A stretch of DNA of 64,000 bases from NCBI RefSeq assembly GCF_001412575.1, contig NZ_CP011834.1, forward strand, positions 496,001 to 560,000, in the 5' to 3' direction. A model generated the notes under the pieces. That model saw only the letters and a program-made list of their open reading frames with translations. It searched no databases and was not told the origin of the DNA. Origin of the DNA: Limnohabitans sp. 103DPR2 (GTDB lineage Bacteria > Pseudomonadota > Gammaproteobacteria > Burkholderiales > Burkholderiaceae_C). Positions 55,906-62,955 of this stretch are shown here, piece by piece. Position 1 is the first letter of the stretch, and each line of letters opens with the position of its first letter. Position numbers and translations under genes: made by a program.

Positions 55906-57441
55906 TTAAGCGGCCCAAGTCATTGAGCCGTTTTCAGCCTTCAGCTTGGCCAACTTGTAGCGCAAGGTGCGTGGGCTGATGCCCAACTTGGCAGCCGCTT
56001 CCATGCGGCTCTCGGTGGTTTGAATGGCCGCCAAAATCATTTGGTGCTCGCTGCTCTTTACTGCCTCTTGCAAATTTGAGGCAATGACTGCGTTGTCTTC
56101 GGCTGCGCTGGTGTCGGGATAGCGCAATGCTTCGGTGGGCATGTTGAAGCTCGCCACATGCGTGGCAGGTGCTGTCAATGTTGGGGCTGTAGAAGCAACT
56201 GGTGTATTCACCAGCTCTTGTGCCATATGCAATTGCATGTCGGCCGCATCGTCAAACATCAAGTGATGCGCTTCAATGTGCTGGTCAGAACACAACACCA
56301 CAGCGCGCTGCACCACGTTTTCCAATTCGCGCACATTGCCTGGCCATGGGTAAGCCAAGAGTTGTGCTTGAGCTTCATCACTCAAAGTGAACTCTTGTGC
56401 ATTGGGCGAGTGGCGTAACAACAAGCTGGCCACCAATGGCAAGATGTCGCCACGGCGTTCACGCAGGGGCGGCACGCGCAGTTTGAACGTGCTGATGCGG
56501 AAATACAAATCTTCGCGGAACTGGCGCTCGGCAATGGCCACGCGCAGGTCTTTGTTGGTTGCGGCAATCACACGCACATCCAAAGCCACTTGGCGTTCAG
56601 AACCCAAACGTGTCAACAAACGCTCTTGCAATACGCGCAGCAGCTTGGCTTGCAAGTGCAAAGGCATCTCGCCAATTTCGTCCAAGAACAAAGTGCCGCC
56701 TTGGGCTTGTTCAAACAAACCCTTGAATTCTTTTTGTGCGCCAGTGAACGCGCCTTTTTCATGGCCGAACAACATGTCGTCAATCAGTTGCTCTGGCAAG
56801 GCTGCGCAGTTCAAACCAACGAAGGGGCCACGTGCACGTTTTGATGACTCGTGCAACACACGTGCCAAAATTTCTTTACCGGCACCCGTAGGGCCTTCGA
56901 TGAGGGCGGTTACATTGGCTTGTGCCACGCGTTGGGCAAGTGCCAACAAATGACGGCTAACGGGGTCGACGTACACCACACTCTTTTGGGGAGTAGCCGC
57001 TGCAACCACTTCTGTAGGCGGCGCCATGCGCGCAACCATCGAAGCGGCAGAAGAAGACAAACGCAAAGCTTGAATGGCTTGATGTGCAGTTTGCCAAGAG
57101 CCTGCAGACCAGTCGTCGGTTGCCAACACATGGGCAGCACCTTGGCGCATGGCTTGAACGGCCAGTTCTAGGTTGCGTCGATCAACACGGCAGACCATGG
57201 GCACAGAAATGCCAGCACGCAACATCAGCGTCTGGCAGCTTTTGAGCAAGTCCATGGTGTTGTCGTGCCGAATGACCAAGGCCAATGTTTGGCCATGGCT
57301 CAAAGCCGATTGAAGTTCGTCAAGCGTGTTAATGCAGCGGATTGCCAAACCCGCGTCGGTTAACTGGGCGTGCTCAGGCGCGTCGAGAGGCTGGACGGGG
57401 TCCAGCCACAGAACTTGTTGCGCGGTATGTAAAGAGCTCAT
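55906..57441 (-). CDS. Sigma54-dependent flagellar transcriptional activator (FlrC/FleR- or FleQ-like)
   Basis: The 511-residue protein has an N-terminal receiver-like domain (residues about 10-125) in which I do not see a clear phosphoacceptor Asp, an AAA+ domain with Walker A EGPTGAGKEILARVL, the sigma54-contact GAFTGA loop (HEKGAFTGAQKEF) and Walker B GGTLFLDEIGEMP, and a C-terminal Fis-type HTH (RMEAAAKLGISPRTLRYKLAKL). Location between the flagellins and fliE indicates a flagellar role. Start at 57441 (MSSLHTAQQVLW) is preferred because a sigma54 promoter would start transcription near 57472, leaving almost no leader for ATG 57465. Confidence 0.9.
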   Translation of the reverse strand: MSSLHTAQQVLWLDPVQPLDAPEHAQLTDAGLAIRCINTLDELQSALSHGQTLALVIRHDNTMDLLKSCQTLMLRAGISVPMVCRVDRRNLELAVQAMRQGAAHVLATDDWSAGSWQTAHQAIQALRLSSSAASMVARMAPPTEVVAAATPQKSVVYVDPVSRHLLALAQRVAQANVTALIEGPTGAGKEILARVLHESSKRARGPFVGLNCAALPEQLIDDMLFGHEKGAFTGAQKEFKGLFEQAQGGTLFLDEIGEMPLHLQAKLLRVLQERLLTRLGSERQVALDVRVIAATNKDLRVAIAERQFREDLYFRISTFKLRVPPLRERRGDILPLVASLLLRHSPNAQEFTLSDEAQAQLLAYPWPGNVRELENVVQRAVVLCSDQHIEAHHLMFDDAADMQLHMAQELVNTPVASTAPTLTAPATHVASFNMPTEALRYPDTSAAEDNAVIASNLQEAVKSSEHQMILAAIQTTESRMEAAAKLGISPRTLRYKLAKLKAENGSMTWAA

Positions 57442-57482
57442 TGCTTTCTGGTGCCTCATGTGCATAGGAATGCATGAGTAGT

Positions 57483-57498
57483 AGCAATGGCCGTGCCA
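57483..57498 (-). promoter_or_regulatory. Consensus sigma54 promoter before the activator gene
   Basis: On the minus strand TGGCACG-GCCA-TTGCT matches the -24/-12 consensus TGGCACG-N4-TTGCW exactly. Predicted start near 57472, with about 30 bases before the ATG at 57441. The gene for a sigma54 activator is therefore itself sigma54-controlled. Confidence 0.85.
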
Positions 57499-57695
57499 TG
57501 TTAAATTGAATACTTATGACGTATAAAAACAAGGCTTTTCGTCAATTTACCGACAGTAAATCAGGGTTATGGACAAAGCCAATCCACACACCAAAGCACG
57601 CAAGACTGGGTCTGCGAGCAAGTTGGCGTGAAACCGCCGGCGCATGAAACTCAGGGTTTCAGACGCCAGCGTCTCCGCTAGTAGGAAGAAAGGTC

Positions 57696-59963
57696 TTAGC
57701 CTTGCAACAACTTGAGTACGGTCTGCTGCGATGTATTGGCTTGTGCCAACACCGCAGTAGCAGCTTGCTGCATGATTTGCGTACGGGCCAACTCGGTAGA
57801 GGCCTGTGCGTAATCTGCGTCTTCAATTTGGCTGCGTGATGCTTCGGAGTTCATGACCACATTGGTCAAGTTATCCATCACGTGTTCCAAACGATTCATC
57901 ACCGCACCCATGGTGGCGCGCACTTCGGCAATGCGGTCCAGGGATTTGTTCACATTCATGATCACGTCGTTAGACGATTGAACAGTGCGAATGTTGGTGG
58001 GTGCTTTGTCGCTGGTAATAGGACCAGTGATGTCGCCATTAGGGCCAAAGTCTGCCATGTCGATGTTGATCAACTGGTTTTCTGCAGGACCCACTTGGAA
58101 GCTTAAGCGACCAATGTTTTTAGGATTAATTGTTTTTGCTTCGAATCCCAATGCAGAAAAGTTTGAGTATGTTGGATCAACAGCAGGTGTTGATCCTTGA
58201 GCGTAAGCATTGGCACCAGGCTTAATGGTGAATGGATTATTTGAAGTCAATGTGACCGTGCCGTAAGCAGTCGATGCAGCCACAGTTGCACCATTGCTAA
58301 CAATGACTGCAGGTGCATATGAAGCAGATACAGTAAGGTCTGCGACGTTTGCCGTTGTAGCAGATGTTGCAGTGACTGAAGAGCCAAACGCTGCGCCTGT
58401 TGAGAAGCCTGCAGCCAGAGTACCAGTAAAAGTACCCAAAGCAGATGTGGGAACCCCACCGGCAGCCAAAGAAGAATAAAGCGTGGCAATTTGTGCGCCA
58501 GTAGTTACACCTGTTGAGGTGAATTCAATTCCGCCAAACGAAACTTTTTCGCCAGCTGCTAAATCATTGAAGGTGACGGTGGCAGTTTCAGCTGTAGTTC
58601 CACCTTGAGAAATCGTCAGGACAGGTCCGGAACTGGCAATATTACCGACATTACCTTTGCCAGTTGCTGTTGCAGTTAAAGCTGCCGTTGTTGTCGTGCC
58701 TGTTGTAAAACCTTCATAGAAAGTACCAGAATAGGTGCCGAGCGCTGCACTGACGGGGTGTGATGCTGTTGCTGCTACGCCAGTCATACCCGATGTTAAT
58801 GAAGAGAAAGCGGCGGCCACTTGTGCCGCGGTTGTGGCGCCTGTTGACGTGAATGTAAGTCCATTCAACGTCACTTTTTGACCTGCTGTTAAATCCTTGA
58901 ATGTGATTGCTGAGGTTTCAAAGCTACCGGCTGTCACAGCTGCGGAGCCGCTAATGCCCGTCACACCAACAGGGTTAGACGGTGTCGCTGTATTCATGCC
59001 CAAACCAAAGTCAGAACCTTGTACAGAAGTTGAGTCATACCAAACGGACAAGTTACGTCCGTCGATTGTTTTCAAGGTCAATCCACCGCCACCGCCGTCA
59101 CCAGCAGAAACACCGTGAACTTCAGTACCAGCATTAATACTTTCCATCACATATTGACGACGTTCGCTTTCAGTTTGACCCGCTGACAAACTCAAGGAAA
59201 CCTTAACGCCATTGACATACAAGTCAGTTTGAATGGACGTCGTACCTACGGTAGTTTTATTGGCAGAAACGACTGCGCCGTTTACAGTTGCATTGACACC
59301 TGTTACGCCAATTTGCGAATTGATGGCTGCTGCAATCGCTATAGCACTACCTGCTTTGTTACTTGAAAAAGCCAAGGCGCTGCTCTTGGGGTCGCTAGAT
59401 GATAAAGAAGCAGGTATAGCAAATGAACCATTCGCTGTTTGAATTTCAAGATCTCCTGCATTCAGCGCTTTGCCAATGTTGGTAGATGTCACACCATCGC
59501 GTCTCAACGTTTCAATTTTGGGTGCGCCAACAGGTGTACCTGCCTTACCATTCAAAATAGGAAATCCATTCCATTCATGCGTATTGGAAATCCGCACAAT
59601 CTCTTGCTTGAGTTGCTGGAACTCTTGGTCAAGGTAACCGCGCTGCTCATCTGAGTAGGTCGAGTTAGAAGCTTGCACCGCCAATTCAGACATGCGTTGC
59701 AGCATGACTGTAATTTCTTGTGTGGCGCCCTCAGCCGTTTGAATCATGGAGATCGCATCACCTGCATTGCGAACCGCTTGTTTCAAACCTTGGATGTTTT
59801 GAGTCATCCGGGCTGCAATGGCCAAGCCGGCGGCATCATCCTTGGATGAATTGATGCGTTTGCCGGTGGACAGCTGTTGCATGGCAACTTGGCTGTCGCG
59901 ATTGGACACTTTCAGCGCCGCTTGTGTGTACAAGGCTTTGACGTTGGTGTTAATGACGGTCAT
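57696..59963 (-). CDS. fliC: Large flagellin with tandem repeats in the variable domain
   Basis: The 755-residue protein has intact flagellin ends: the N-terminal D0/D1 region (VINTNVKALYTQAALKVSNRD...RINSSKDDAAGLAIAARM) and the C-terminal D1/D0 region (SQIEDADYAQASTELARTQIMQQAATAVLAQANTSQQTVLKLLQG). The central part, about residues 150-640, is very long. It holds Flagellin_IN-like motifs and two related blocks of about 110 residues, starting ITFKDLTAGQKVTLNGLTFTSTG (near 350) and VTFNDLAAGEKVSFGGIEFTSTG (near 462). A ribosome-binding site AGGAGA precedes the ATG. Usual bacterial flagellins have 270-500 residues. Confidence 0.95.
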   Translation of the reverse strand: MTVINTNVKALYTQAALKVSNRDSQVAMQQLSTGKRINSSKDDAAGLAIAARMTQNIQGLKQAVRNAGDAISMIQTAEGATQEITVMLQRMSELAVQASNSTYSDEQRGYLDQEFQQLKQEIVRISNTHEWNGFPILNGKAGTPVGAPKIETLRRDGVTSTNIGKALNAGDLEIQTANGSFAIPASLSSSDPKSSALAFSSNKAGSAIAIAAAINSQIGVTGVNATVNGAVVSANKTTVGTTSIQTDLYVNGVKVSLSLSAGQTESERRQYVMESINAGTEVHGVSAGDGGGGGLTLKTIDGRNLSVWYDSTSVQGSDFGLGMNTATPSNPVGVTGISGSAAVTAGSFETSAITFKDLTAGQKVTLNGLTFTSTGATTAAQVAAAFSSLTSGMTGVAATASHPVSAALGTYSGTFYEGFTTGTTTTAALTATATGKGNVGNIASSGPVLTISQGGTTAETATVTFNDLAAGEKVSFGGIEFTSTGVTTGAQIATLYSSLAAGGVPTSALGTFTGTLAAGFSTGAAFGSSVTATSATTANVADLTVSASYAPAVIVSNGATVAASTAYGTVTLTSNNPFTIKPGANAYAQGSTPAVDPTYSNFSALGFEAKTINPKNIGRLSFQVGPAENQLINIDMADFGPNGDITGPITSDKAPTNIRTVQSSNDVIMNVNKSLDRIAEVRATMGAVMNRLEHVMDNLTNVVMNSEASRSQIEDADYAQASTELARTQIMQQAATAVLAQANTSQQTVLKLLQG

Positions 59964-60014
59964 GAGTATCTCCTAATGGGGCGAGTGGCAAGGTATTGCG
60001 ATGAATTGCTGTGT

Positions 60015-60028
60015 GGCAACACGTTGCC
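60015..60028. repeat. Inverted repeat upstream of the large flagellin gene
   Basis: GGCAAC-AC-GTTGCC is a perfect 6+6 inverted repeat about 52 bases before the large flagellin ATG. It could be an operator or an RNA hairpin in the leader. I found no convincing sigma28 or sigma54 site in this 98-base gap. Confidence 0.4.
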
Positions 60029-60061
60029 GCTTTGATTGCCGTTAGTTCAATTACTAATAAA

Positions 60062-60529
60062 TTAGTTGGTTAAGGTGGATGCAGGCATGGCATCCTGAAC
60101 TGCGGCCATTGCATTGCGTTCTTGAATCAAGGTGGCATCGTTGGGCCACTTTTGGAGAGCCGTCTCCAGCACTTGGTGTGCTTCGGCCACATCCAGATTG
60201 CATGCCAATGCACGTGCCAACATTTGGTACGTCATAGGCTGAACACGGTTGTTTTGAATAGAGACCAAGTCTTGCAAAATTTCTACAGCAAGAGGCCAGT
60301 CTTCACGGGTAATGGCCAAGAGGCCAGAAATTGCCAGAATGTCTTCACTTAAGGGATACAAAGCCAAACCAGCTTCTGCCAAGGCTTGTGCCAAGTCGGG
60401 TTGGTCTTGCGCAACAAGGTATTGAATGCCCAGGCGGAAATCCACTGGTGTAAAGCGTGAAACTTCTTTGAGGTTCAAAGATTGTTCTGCGACCAAGTGT
60501 TGCATGGCCTGTTGTAATTCAATGTGCAT
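60062..60529 (-). CDS. Small TPR-like helical-repeat protein between the flagellins
   Basis: The 155-residue product, starting MHIELQQAMQHLVAEQ, is wholly helical with TPR-like units: FRLGIQYLVAQDQPDLAQALAEAGLALYPLSEDIL, AISGLLAITREDWPLAVEILQDLVS and YQMLARALACNLDVAEAHQVLETALQKWP. The layout resembles type III secretion chaperones of the SycD/LcrH class, but the family is not certain. The start at 60529 has AGGAG upstream and follows a sigma54 promoter, so it is expressed with the flagellar cascade and may act as a flagellin chaperone or regulator (inference). Confidence 0.7.
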   Translation of the reverse strand: MHIELQQAMQHLVAEQSLNLKEVSRFTPVDFRLGIQYLVAQDQPDLAQALAEAGLALYPLSEDILAISGLLAITREDWPLAVEILQDLVSIQNNRVQPMTYQMLARALACNLDVAEAHQVLETALQKWPNDATLIQERNAMAAVQDAMPASTLTN

Positions 60530-60603
60530 GTCTAGCTCCTGTAGTGAATGAACACCAGCAAATTGAATGAAATCAACGCTGCTGATGCGAATGCAGGGTA
60601 TGG

Positions 60604-60619
60604 AGCAAGAGGTGTGCCA
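60604..60619 (-). promoter_or_regulatory. Sigma54 promoter before the TPR-like gene
   Basis: On the minus strand TGGCACA-CCTC-TTGCT matches the sigma54 consensus at all but one position of the -24 element. Predicted start near 60593, about 64 bases before the ATG at 60529. Confidence 0.8.
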
Positions 60620-60698
60620 GCTTTTCTTTGCCACTTTGCGTCAAAAGCCTGACGGGAAGTGGCAGTGCGTTGCCGTTTCGGCTGAAAAAGTGGCAAAA

Positions 60699-60730
60699 AA
60701 AAGCCACTGGCTGTGATGCCAGTGGCTTTT
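60699..60730 (-). terminator. Terminator after fliC (488-residue flagellin)
   Basis: The 12-bp stem AAAAGCCACTGG/CCAGTGGCTTTT with an 8-base loop is followed on the minus strand by eight T in total. It separates the sigma28-driven flagellin gene from the sigma54-driven TPR-like gene. Confidence 0.9.
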
Positions 60731-60775
60731 AGAGGGGCTTGGTTAGTTAAACCAAGCGATCCTTTAGGGGTTAGC

Positions 60776-62242
60776 TTACTTGAGCAAAGCCAAGACAGAC
60801 TGAGCTGACTGGTTAGCTTGAGCCAACATCGCTGTAGCAGCTTGGGTAATGATCTGTGACTTGGCCAAGTTGGTTGTTTCCTTAGCGTAGTCAGTGTCCA
60901 AGATGCGGCTACGTGAAGCTTGCAAGTTCATTGACGTTGTTTCGAGGTTTGCAATAGAGGCAGTCAAACGATTTTGATATGCACCCATAGAGGCACGAGC
61001 GTCAGTGATTGTATTGATGGCAGTGTCTAGAGCTGAAAGTGCAATTTGTGAGCTTGCTGCTGTGTTCAAGTTAAGAGATGCAACGCCACCTACTGAAACT
61101 GTAGCAGCAGTGGTGCCAGTTGCCAAACCTGCCGCCGTCAATACATCGGCCGCTTTCCCTCCAACAGTAATACCCGCAGTATCTGAAGTAGACAAGGTAA
61201 CTTTAGATCGCGTAACAGAAACAGTAGTCGCAGTAGCTACGCCAAGGCCTGTTACGTTGGCAGCCACTGCAGCAGACCCAATAATGGAAATATTTCTTCC
61301 GTCATTTGCAGTCAGTGCCACAGCACCAGTAGTCGTATCAAAAGTTGCTGTAACACCAGTTTGATCTGAAATTGCATTTACTGCACCTGCAACTTGGGAT
61401 CCGCGTGAAGCGATCGATGTTGCTGCATCGAGTGCGCCAATTGATACGCCATTAATCTTTACAGTACCATCTACAATTGCAGTAGCATAACCAGCAGCAT
61501 CGACAGTAGTGCCGGCTAATTTTGTAGCAGCTACCGTTGCAGTTACTTTAGTCTGTGAACTAACTGCGTTGATGGCATTTGCAACTGCAATCCCACTAAT
61601 AGACGATTGTGTGTCAGAAACTCCGTCCGAAAGTGCAGCGCCTACGTTGATGCCATTAATTGACATTAAGCCATTTGTAAGTTGAGTGGATATAGCTGAG
61701 CCTGATACGGTTGCTGTGGAAGAAACACCAAGTGCACTTGCTTTAGCATTTCCAATTGAAATTGAAATGCGATCATTAGCATCATTACCCGCGCCAACTT
61801 GGAGAGATTGATTTTGAAAGCTGCCGTCAAGCAATTTAATACCGTTAAAGGCTGAGTTATTTGCGACACGATCAATTTCTTTAATCAGTTGTTGGGCTTC
61901 GGCATTGAGCGCACCGCGATCGGAGTTGTTGTTACCAGTATTTGCAGATTGAACTGCTAGTTCACGAATGCGTTGAAGATTGTCACCAATTGCAGTCAAG
62001 CTGCCCTCAGCCGTTTGCGTTAATGAGATGCCATCGTTCGCATTGCGAATAGCTGCGGAAATGCCGCGGATGTTGGCAGTCATACGTGTGCTGATGGCCA
62101 GGCCAGCAGCGTCGTCTTTGGCGTTGTTGATGCGGATGCCGGTAGACAAGCGCTCCATTGCGGTATCTTGGGTCAAGCCAGTTTTACGCAAGGAACTTTG
62201 AGCGGCCAATGCACTGATGTTTGTGTTAATAGATGTTGACAT
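60776..62242 (-). CDS. fliC: Flagellin
   Basis: The 488-residue protein has the standard N-terminal helical domain (MSTSINTNISALAAQSSLRKTGLTQDTAMERLSTGIRINNAKDDAAGLAIS) and C-terminal domain (SRILDTDYAKETTNLAKSQIITQAATAMLAQANQSAQSVLALLK). The variable middle, residues about 175-395, contains two Flagellin_IN-type motifs (LMSINGINVGAALSDG and TVKINGVSIGALDAAT) each followed by a VANAINAVSSQT-like segment. It has a sigma28 promoter upstream, a ribosome-binding site AAGGAG and a strong terminator, so it is a separate transcription unit. Confidence 0.97.
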   Translation of the reverse strand: MSTSINTNISALAAQSSLRKTGLTQDTAMERLSTGIRINNAKDDAAGLAISTRMTANIRGISAAIRNANDGISLTQTAEGSLTAIGDNLQRIRELAVQSANTGNNNSDRGALNAEAQQLIKEIDRVANNSAFNGIKLLDGSFQNQSLQVGAGNDANDRISISIGNAKASALGVSSTATVSGSAISTQLTNGLMSINGINVGAALSDGVSDTQSSISGIAVANAINAVSSQTKVTATVAATKLAGTTVDAAGYATAIVDGTVKINGVSIGALDAATSIASRGSQVAGAVNAISDQTGVTATFDTTTGAVALTANDGRNISIIGSAAVAANVTGLGVATATTVSVTRSKVTLSTSDTAGITVGGKAADVLTAAGLATGTTAATVSVGGVASLNLNTAASSQIALSALDTAINTITDARASMGAYQNRLTASIANLETTSMNLQASRSRILDTDYAKETTNLAKSQIITQAATAMLAQANQSAQSVLALLK

Positions 62243-62309
62243 GGATTTTCTCCTTCAGGGGTTTAAAACGAAGTTACAAGAAATCCAATTTGAAATCTTG
62301 TTACTTGCT

Positions 62310-62336
62310 GATTCGGTATCTGTAGAAATTACTTGA
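62310..62336 (-). promoter_or_regulatory. Sigma28 (FliA) promoter of the 488-residue flagellin gene
   Basis: On the minus strand TCAAGTAA, an 11-base spacer and ACCGAATC match the FliA consensus TAAAGTTT-N11-GCCGATAA at the key positions. Predicted start near 62303, about 60 bases before the ATG at 62242. Confidence 0.75.
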
Positions 62337-62377
62337 GTGTGTTAATAGAAATAATGCAAAGTCTTTTTGTTATCACA

Positions 62378-62776
62378 TCAAGCTCTTGCATTCAGTAACA
62401 GGCCTTTGACCTTCTCAATGTTGTGCGCAACACGCACCACCACTTCATTGGGAATTTGCCGAACCACTTCACCGGTCTCTGCGCTGCGCACAGTGACCAC
62501 GGGGCCGCCGACGGCCTCGTCAATCTGGAAACCCAGACCACGCTTTGTGGATGCCATTTGTTGATTGAGCATGCTCACAGCTTCTTGCAGGTTCTGCCTT
62601 ACTTCTGAAGCATCAAACTTAATGGCCACTGGTTTAGGGGCTTGAACTTTGGGTGTTTCAGGAAGTTGAATGGCCGAACTGCCAGGTGCTTGTGAACTTG
62701 CAGGCGCAGGGGCACTGGGCATGGCTACTGCAACGCCTGCACCCCCTCTAGCAATATTGCTGATTTCGGAAACCAT
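62378..62776 (-). CDS. flaG: Flagellar protein FlaG
   Basis: The 132-residue protein matches FlaG, which affects flagellar filament length. The first 50 residues are alanine/proline-rich and variable; the conserved C-terminal domain shows LNQQMASTKRGLGFQIDEAVGGPVVTVRSAETGEVVRQIPNEVVVRVAHNIEKVKGLLLNARA. It lies between fliD and fliC, as usual, and has its own sigma28 promoter. Confidence 0.93.
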   Translation of the reverse strand: MVSEISNIARGGAGVAVAMPSAPAPASSQAPGSSAIQLPETPKVQAPKPVAIKFDASEVRQNLQEAVSMLNQQMASTKRGLGFQIDEAVGGPVVTVRSAETGEVVRQIPNEVVVRVAHNIEKVKGLLLNARA

Positions 62777-62871
62777 AGTTGTCCGTCCTTTTCTTCATAA
62801 GCATGCTGAACATGCCGAATACCACCGGTCTCCTGCACCTAGAAAGTGTCAAGAGAAGTTCAGTGGTTGGT

Positions 62872-62898
62872 GAATCGGCAGGCCTAAGCCAAACTTGA
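62872..62898 (-). promoter_or_regulatory. Sigma28 (FliA) promoter of flaG
   Basis: On the minus strand TCAAGTTT, an 11-base spacer and GCCGATTC give a near-perfect match to TAAAGTTT-N11-GCCGATAA. Predicted start near 62865, about 90 bases before the flaG ATG. Confidence 0.85.
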
Positions 62899-62915
62899 GG
62901 ACGGATTTCAAGTTT

Positions 62916-62946
62916 TTTTGAAAAAAAGGCTCTCCCAGAGGAGAAA
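62916..62946 (-). terminator. Terminator after fliD
   Basis: On the minus strand TCTCC-TCT-GGGAGA forms a short stem followed by GCC and eight T. It ends the fliD transcript upstream of the flaG promoter. Confidence 0.6.
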
Positions 62947-62955
62947 GAGGGCTAA

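Noticed and set aside
59964..60061. Sigma28 or sigma54 promoter before the large flagellin
   Set aside because: TCAAAG with GCCACA has the wrong spacing and a poor -10; GG and GC pairs are 9, not 10, bases apart.
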